NCBI RefSeq assembly: GCF_027172205.1
Contig: NC_070611.1
Coordinates: forward strand, 9,655,479 to 9,719,478
From: Podarcis raffonei
Lineage: Eukaryota > Chordata > Lepidosauria > Squamata > Lacertidae
Direction: 5' to 3'
DNA: 64,000 nt
Made by a program: the position numbers and the translations under genes. Shown here piece after piece: positions 57,536 through 64,000 of this stretch. The stretch's first letter is position 1; every line of letters starts with the position of its first letter. A model generated the notes under the pieces. The model was not told the origin of the DNA. It was given only the letters and a program-made list of their open reading frames with translations, and searched no databases.

Positions 57536-58256
57536 TGTGTGCCAATACATTTGTTGATTTATTCAGCAATGCTGATTGTTTTTCCAGCAATTGGTACAAT
57601 TCTTATTCTGCATGCGCTTAAGTACTAAGTCACAGATGGTACTTTTTGTATTTCATTTTGTCGACTCCAACGTCTACATTTTTCTCTGTAACAGCCATGT
57701 GCATAATTATCCTTCATTATATTTATTGAAGAAATTTATATACCATCCTTTGTCAAAAGGCGACTGGCAGGTTGGCAATATGGTAATATAAGGACAACAT
57801 AATGTACATAGTGCTATCCATAAAATATATAAATGCAATATAAAATATAAATAAATAAAAACTGTCCAGGAGAGGAGACTTCATCATAAGCAGCAACATC
57901 AAATTATCCACAATGTCAGCACAGCAATGTGCTCTATAACTCAGCCCTCTGTGAAATGCAATATAAGTTATGATCTATTCATCTCAAGTCAAACTATAAA
58001 ATGTAATACATATTTAGCAACAGCAGCAATATGTACAATAAGGCGGCGGGGGGGGGATCTTTATGCATCTCCCAATGCATGAAATCATGTATAATCCTCT
58101 CCCCACCCCACCCCACCCCTATTCCACACTTTTTGTGACACTTCAGTGATGTCTTCATGACATTTCTGGGTCACTTTCGGGTTCAGCATGATGCACGTAT
58201 ACATGGTTGCACACATACTGAACGTGTGTAAACAGGGCTGCCTATTCCACTTGCTA
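57536..58256. other. Intergenic, no gene recognised
   Basis: About 720 bases, AT-rich, with a G-run (GGCGGCGGGGGGGGG) at 58,042 and CCCCACCCCACCCC at 58,102. No repeat boundary was recognised. Confidence 0.45.
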
Positions 58257-58606
58257 TGGGACATGGGTGGTGCTGTGGTCTAAACCACAGAGCCTAGGAC
58301 TTGCTGATCAGAAGGTTGGCAGTTCGAATCCCCGCGACGGGGTGAGCTCCCATTGCTCGGTCCCTGCTCCTGCCAACCTAGTAGTTCGAAAGCACGCCAG
58401 TGCAAGTAGATAAATAGGTACTGCTCCTGCGGGAAGGTAAACAGCGTTTCCGTGCGCTGCTCTGGTTCGCCAGAAGCGGCTTAGTCATGCTGGCCACATG
58501 ACCCGGAAGCTGTATGCTGGCTCCCTCGACCAGTAAAGCGAGATGAGCATCGCAACCCCAGAGTTGGCCACGACTGGACCTAATGGTCAGGGGTCCCTTT
58601 ACGTTA
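58257..58606 (+). mobile_element. Sauria SINE with target duplication
   Basis: Head (TGGTGCTGTGGTCTAAACC; box B GTTCGAATCCCCGCG), body and tail (GGACCTAATGGTCAGGGGTC) are present. CCACTTGCTA occurs just before and just after the element. Confidence 0.93.
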
Positions 58607-58770
58607 ACTTATACCACTTGCTAGAAACTCCAGGAGGAAAGAGTATCTAGTTGGCCACTGTGAGAGTAGGATTGTGGTCTAGGTCGGCCACTGGCCTAGG
58701 ACCCTCGTACCTATGGGACCGCCTCTCCTGGTATGCCCCGTGGAGGACCTTAAGGTCCATAAAAGCAATA

Positions 58771-58982
58771 CAATGGTACCTCGGGTTAAGTACTTAATTC
58801 GTTCCGGAGGTCCGTTCTTAACCTGAAACTGTTCTTAACCTGAAGCACCACTTTAGCTAATGGGGCCTCCCGCTGCCGCATGATTTCTGTTCTCATCCTG
58901 AAGCAAAGTTCTTAACCCGAGATACTATTTCTGGGTTAGCGGAGTCTGTAACCTGAAGCGTATGTAACCTGAGGTACCACTG
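58771..58982. mobile_element. Tigger/mariner-like MITE, nested
   Basis: It begins CAATGGTACCTCGGGTTAAG and ends TAACCTGAGGTACCACTG, flanked by TA, inside the LINE end described at 58,685. Confidence 0.9.
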
Positions 58983-59389
58983 TACTCTAGAGGTCCTGGG
59001 CTCTAAGGAAGTCAGATTAGCCTCAACCAGAGCCAGGGCCTTTTCAACACTGGCTCCGGCCTGGTGGAATGCTCTGTCTCATAGGACCAGGGCCCTGCAG
59101 GATCTGATTTTCTGCAGGGCCTGTAAGACAGAGTTGTTCCACCTGGCCTCCGGCTTAGAATCAACTTGATCGCCTCCCCCTCCCCCTCTTTCCTTTTTCC
59201 TTTCTCCTTCTGTGATGGAACTCCTATTTGGGGACTTCCCTGGCCATTTTTCTGGCCCACGTAGGACCAGTCTGGATAGTTGGCCTTGGTGAAGATTTGA
59301 CGTTTTCATCCCCAAAAAGTTTTTGATTTGAGTTTCTATTGACATGTGGCTGCATTTTAATGTTGTATTTTAATTTTGTTTTTAATCAA

Positions 59390-59390
59390 C

Positions 59391-59438
<48 letters not shown>

Positions 59439-60305
59439 TTATTATTTATACCCCGCCCATCTGGCTGAGTTTCCCCAGCCACTCTGGGCGGCTCCCAATC
59501 AGTGTTAAAAACAGTACAGCGTTAAATATTAAAAACTTCCCTGAACAGGGCTGCCTTAAGATGTCTTCTGAATGTCAAGTAATTATTTATCTCTTTGACA
59601 TCTGATGGGAGGGTGTTCCACAGGGCGGGCGCCACTACCGAGAAGGCCCTCTGTCTGGTTCCCTGTAGCCTCACTTCTCGCAATGAGGGAACCGCCAGAA
59701 GGCCCTCGGCGCTGGATCTCAGTGTCCGGGCTGAACGATGGGGGTGGAGACGCTCCTTCAGGTATACAGGACCGAGGCCGTTTAGGGCTTTAAAGGTCAG
59801 CACCAACACTTTGAATCGTGCTCGGAAACGTACTGGGAGCCAATGCAGATCTCTCAGAACCGGTGTTATGTGGTCCCGGCGGCCACTCCCAGTCACCAGT
59901 CTAGCTGCCGCATTCTGGATTAATTGCAGTTTCCGGGTCACCTTCAAAGGTAGCCCCACGTAGAGCGCGTTGCAGTAGTCCAAGCGTGAGATAACTAGAG
60001 CATGCACCACTCTGGCGAGACAGTTCGCGGGCAGGTAGGGTCTTAGCCTGCGTACCAGGTGGAGCTGGTAGACAGCTGCCCTGGACACAGAGTTAACCTG
60101 CGCCTCCATGGACAGCTGTGAGTCCAAAATGACTCCCAGGCTGCGCACCTGGTCCTTCAGGGGCACTGTTACCCCATTCAAGACCAGGGAATCCCCCACA
60201 CCAACCCGCTGCCTGTCCCCCAAAAACAGTACTTCTGTCTTGTCAGGATTCAACCTCAATCTGTTAGCCGCCATCCATCCTCCAACCGCCTCCAGGCACT
60301 CACAG
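59390..60305 (-). mobile_element. L2-type LINE, 3' 0.9 kb, reverse transcriptase end open
   Basis: A continuous minus-strand frame of 250 codons (60,274 to 59,522) reads MAANRLRLNPDKTEVLFLGD, LGVILDSQLSMEAQVN, ISRLDYCNALYVGLPL, DLHWLPVRFRARFKVLVLTF, KALNGLGPVYLKERLHPH and ends RRHLKAALFREVFNI. It is the C-terminal third of an L2/CR1-group ORF2 after the catalytic YADD box, without a visible break. The 3' end is CCACTCTGGGCGGCTC-type with an (AAT)n tail on the left. Near-identical flanks TTGTTTTTAATCAA and TTGTATTTTAATCAA are the target duplication. Confidence 0.9.
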
Positions 60306-60399
60306 TTGTATTTTAATCAATTGTTTTATATCTGGTGTTAGCCGCCCGGAACCCGGTCTTGGCTGGAGAGGGCGGGGTATAAATAAAAATTATTATTAA

Positions 60400-60433
<34 letters not shown>

Positions 60434-60440
60434 CATCATC

Positions 60441-61782
60441 ATCCAGCTTTTCTTATGCTCTTATACCGAGCATACACAGTTCACCAGACCAGATGCTCAA
60501 AGCACCTGTACAGGAGTTCTTTAATGTTGATTCCTTATTCTTCATAACATTCTCATTGATTGCTGCTTTGTAGAAAGAAGGGCAGGCATTATTCAGTCTC
60601 AGACAGCTGCATATGCCAATAAACTCTTGCTCATTGCAGTGAACTATATGATCAAACCACCTGACGGTGCAGCCTTTTGTTTGGTATCTTCTCTATTGGA
60701 TCCATAAGATCTCCCGATTTAAATTTGCTTCTTGCAAAAGTTGGTTGTTGCTATGCAATGTTGCAGGAAAGAGTAAACTCACCCAAAAATATGATAATTC
60801 AACTGGTCTGCAGAATAATGTTCATGTGGCAATGTTATGAGCTAAGAGAGAATCCTCAGGGCTCACCCACATTGAAGTTTAATGTGGATTTGAAACCTCT
60901 TCTGTCTTTTATATTTTTGTGGTATCCACACAACATCTTCCTCAGAATGGCAGTCCATACTTTCCCCCTGCTAAATTTGGATATTCCTGATCCATGGATA
61001 ATCCAGCAAGAAAGCCCAATATAAATGTGTATCTTGCTTGACTGTGGACATACTGAAGAGAATTATTTGGGTGTCTTTTTAACTTGTGCTGTAACGTTTT
61101 GTTGGGTGCCATCCATTGGCATTACCCCCCCACACTTCCATTTCACACAAACGAAATGATGCAGTCTTCCCTTTACAAGTAGCTGTTGCTGAAGGCACAT
61201 TTGCAGTATTTTAAATTTTTTAAATAGCTATTTTGTGCCAAAGGCCTCTAGCACAAAACAGCTGCATTAAAAATAAAATTCCTCCTTTCAGGTATAGGAG
61301 GCCAGAAAGGGAAGGAAAAGAAATACCTGTCTTTCATGGGAGTGACTATAAATCCTTTTTGTGCAAACATGGTATTTAAAATAACTTGTATTTATTTAAA
61401 ATATATATTAAATCAAAGGTGTTCAGACACAGGTAAACAAATGCCCATGTGCATGTCTATAATATACCTCAGGTTTTAGGAACTTATGGTGGATAGGAAA
61501 GGATTAAGTGAGTGGAGAACAACCCACAGCATGAATATGTCCCATCACATACCATCCACCAAAGTGGATAGGAAACACTGAGATTTTGGAGGCATAGAAC
61601 TGAAAGCACTTCTGCGTTGTTGAAGATGCACAAATGCACACATAGAAACTGGGGGAATGTTCAGGGAGGCAGGAGAGGATATATTGTTTATTAATATCCT
61701 TCCTAACTTGCGCTATCAAGTTCTTTTACTTAGCAGAGTTTTACATTCCCCTTTTAAATGCACAGTGGGTAGCTGGTTGCAG
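60441..61782. other. Intergenic, no gene recognised
   Basis: About 1.3 kb AT-rich. An open frame at 60,677-61,024 has no recognisable domain. No repeat ends were identified. Confidence 0.4.
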
Positions 61783-62570
61783 GCTTGTGTAAGCCTCTCA
61801 CGATTAAGTTCCTGGTAAGATCCCTTATAGGGACGCGGGTGGCGCTGTAGGTTAAACCACAGAGCCTAGGGCTTGCCGATCAGAAGGTTGGCAGTTCGAA
61901 TCCCCACGACAGGGTGAGCTCCCGTTGCTCGGTCCTTGCTCCTGCCAACCTAGCAGTTTGAAAGCACGTCAAAGTGCAAGTAGATAAATAGGTACCACTA
62001 AACGGCGTTTCCGTGCGCTGCTCTGGTTCGCCAGAAGCGGCTTAGTCATGCTGCCCACATGACCCGGAAGCTGTACGCCGGCTCCCTTGGCCAGTAAAGC
62101 GAGATGAGCACGCAACCCCAGAGTCGGTCACGACTGGACCTAATGGTTAGGGGTCCCTTTACCTTTACCTTTTAAGATGCCTTATATCCCTCTTAAAAGA
62201 ATAAACACACGGCAATCTTATTTAAAGTCAATAAAAGACTTCTATTGGCTCCCTTAATGCAGACTTAGTTATAAGTAATATACGCATGTGGATCTACCCC
62301 ATATGGGGAAATAATCCCAGGGACTGCAAGCTACCAGTCACTGCAGTTCACACGATGAAAGAAAGATGGGAGGGAGTGCTGTATGCCCTGTCTTTTTCTT
62401 ACCTGGACAGGTAAGGTCACGCCCGCCTCTAGTCACATGCAAAGGAAGTATGTCCCAGCCAGGAGGAAACAGGAAGTTTTCGACTGGCTGGACCAAACAT
62501 TCCCTCGCATGTCCACTCTAGGAAAACAAGGAATGTTGTGCTTGACTGCTACTTATGTATCACATCCCAC
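61783..62570 (-). mobile_element. Possible solo LTR carrying a Sauria SINE
   Basis: Without the SINE, the minus strand reads TGTGGGATGTGATACATAAG ... ending GTGAGAGGCTTACACA, a TG...CA layout with matching TGTG/CACA tips. It includes CCAATAGAAGTC near the right end. No target duplication could be matched and no coding region adjoins it, so this is only tentative. Confidence 0.3.
61829..62172 (+). mobile_element. Sauria SINE with 13 bp target duplication
   Basis: Head GGGACGCGGGTGGCGCTG, box B GTTCGAATCCCCACGAC, body and tail GGTTAGGGGTCCCTTTACC are all present. TAAGATCCCTTAT (61,816-61,828) and TAAGATGCCTTAT (62,173-62,185) differ at one base. Confidence 0.94.
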
Positions 62571-63387
62571 AGAAACAGTGACCCAGATACACATGAACAC
62601 ACTAGTGTGGATGCGCCCTCAGAAAACAGATGGACTTTTCCTGAAAATTAGCAAATACTGAACCCATTCAAACCAATGTTTCTTTGGGACGCAGATTCTA
62701 GCACTAATCCTAAACCAGGATTACCTAGAAACAAATTATGCTCATTTCAGTATAATTTTCTTCCGGGTAACTATGCTGAAGATTGTAGTCTCTGATATTA
62801 TTGCTTTCAGCTACTCTGTCTTATGTACATGTGGTAGTTATTACTTCCAAATTCTTGCCCTTCTGCTTCTTTGTTTGCTGTCCTCCCAATACTTCCTGAA
62901 TTACTCACCTTGAATTGACTCACATTGATAGTATCGGACTCACCTTGAAACTTCTTCTTACACCTTTCCAGAGGAATTGCAGGATACTGATCAGAAGCAT
63001 CACTTCCTTAGATAACAATATATTTAAGAGCAGCTTGATCTGAAAAAACCAGCAGGTGACATTTATTCACAGCACAGGTATCTTCTAGGTATGATCTACA
63101 GACTGAGCTCCTGTTAAGGTGCTGGACTTGGTGGCAGTAAACTTTGGCAACTCTACTAACCATCTCAATAAAGCTTCTAGATAATGCCATCTAAGCCTAC
63201 TTTATAATTAAAGAAATTACAGCCAGTCTCATATTATAAACCTCCTCTCAGATGATATAGCATTCCTGCTGATGAATTGCAAGGGGGCAATCCCTAATGA
63301 AACTGCTAAAGGAATATGCAGAAGTTTGGTTGGCCCAAAAACCAGCCATGATAAATCAGAACAGAAGTATCTACATCATTCTGGTAT
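62571..63387. other. Intergenic, no gene recognised
   Basis: About 820 bases, AT-rich, with no recognised gene or repeat. Confidence 0.4.
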
Positions 63388-63935
63388 GCCCCACAGAGGA
63401 CCTTAAGGTCCATGAATAATCATAGTTCCCGGGCCCTAAGGAAGTTAGACTATTCTCCACCAGGGCTAGGGCCTTCTCAGTGATGGCTCCGACCTGGTGG
63501 AATGCTCTGTCCTATGAGACCAGGGCCCTGCAGGATTTAACTTCCTTCCGCAGGGCCTGTAAGAAAGAACTATTCCGCCTGGCTTTCAATTTGAACCTAG
63601 CCTGATCTTTTATTTCCCTTCCTTCCCTCCCCCTCCCCTTTTTATGAAGATTACCCACTCTGGGATCCCACAGCTAATTCTCCTCGCTGGCCCAAATAGG
63701 ACTAATTTAGCCAGCTAGCCCTGATGATCATCTAATGTTTATTGGATGGATTTCCCCCCTAAATTGATTTTTGATTTTATTGTTATTCACGTTTTTATAC
63801 TGTATTTTATGCTGGTTTTTTTGTAGCATCAATTAAGTGTTTTAAATTTGTTGTTCACTGCCCTGAGCCTGGTTTTCTGAACCGGGAAGGGCGGGGCATT
63901 AATAAAAAATTATTATTATTATTATTATTATTCTC
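63388..63935 (+). mobile_element. CR1/L2-group LINE 3' end, uninterrupted copy
   Basis: It matches the outer element at 58,685 in order: GGTATGCCCCACAGAGGACC, CCTGGTGGAATGCTCTGTCC, TTAATGTTT-type AT-rich 3' UTR, GGGAAGGGCGGGGCATTAAT and an (ATT)n tail at 63,908-63,931. Coding capacity is limited to the last few dozen codons and is damaged. Confidence 0.82.
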
Positions 63936-64000
63936 TGAATATATAAAAAAATACTTCCAGGTTTGCCATGTTTGCATCCTGAAAGATACACAACCAGAGG

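Larger units (their letters stand above)
58685..60440 (+). mobile_element. CR1/L2-group LINE 3' end with two nested insertions
   Basis: The outer element starts near GGTATGCCCCGTGGAGGACC, continues with a coding-like CTGGTGGAATGCTCTGTCTC stretch and ends in GCCGCCCGGAACCCGGTCTT, AGGGCGGGGTATAAATAAAA and (ATT)n/(ATC)n (about 60,385-60,440). A Tigger-like MITE (58,771-58,982) and a minus-strand L2 (59,390-60,305) interrupt it. The copy at 63,388 shows the uninterrupted form. Confidence 0.82.

Noticed and set aside
59595-59963. 122-codon plus-strand frame in the L2 element
   Set aside because: The minus-strand frame has the L2 protein motifs; this is its shadow.

Overview
The window is squamate reptile (lizard) nuclear DNA. 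This rests on its repeats: Sauria SINEs (tRNA head, Bov-B-like tail), Bov-B/RTE LINEs, L2/CR1-, Rex1- and L1-type LINE ends, hAT and Tigger-like MITEs and a young Ty1/copia-type LTR element. The species cannot be told from the sequence alone. Nearly all of the window is non-coding; the one host gene supported as intact is CCDC71L.

Layout: (1) 1-10,640 is an uninterrupted tandem satellite of about 48 full (186 bp) and 14 short (109 bp) monomers in higher-order repeats of about 3.3-3.7 kb and a local 558 bp three-monomer repeat. (2) 10.6-13.0 kb is mostly unassigned, with a foldback MITE, hAT remnants and a GT/GA microsatellite. (3) 13.0-17.4 kb is a mosaic of broken SLC35G-like transporter gene pieces, in both orientations and partly tandem, mixed with SINEs and hAT MITEs; two pieces share one internal deletion and two end in a hAT-like terminus. 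(4) 17.36-20.86 kb is a broken, young copia-type LTR element with a 5 bp target duplication. (5) 21-46 kb is lizard intergenic DNA: a 1.4 kb Bov-B piece with an open RT frame, two tiny neighbouring Bov-B stubs, L1, L2 and other LINE ends, Tigger-like and hAT MITEs with exact target duplications, and two LTR-like stretches. (6) 46.6-48.0 kb is a CpG-rich island holding CCDC71L on the minus strand, with a CCAAT/TATA-like promoter and a plausible 3' UTR to the left. (7) 48-64 kb returns to intergenic repeats: L2 copies, Sauria SINEs, a 1.97 kb Tc1 transposon with about 200 bp inverted repeats, a Rex1-like LINE end, a three-layer nest at 58.7-60.4 kb and a possible solo LTR carrying a SINE.

The parts do not form an operon or a cooperating system. 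What links them is mobilisation: Bov-B supplies the machinery for Sauria SINEs (shared 3' tail), and autonomous hAT and Tc1/mariner elements elsewhere would have moved the MITEs. The most unusual items are the two-length satellite with its higher-order structure, the amplified SLC35G-derived fragments with a hAT-like end, and a TA-flanked element carrying a perfect 21 bp hairpin.
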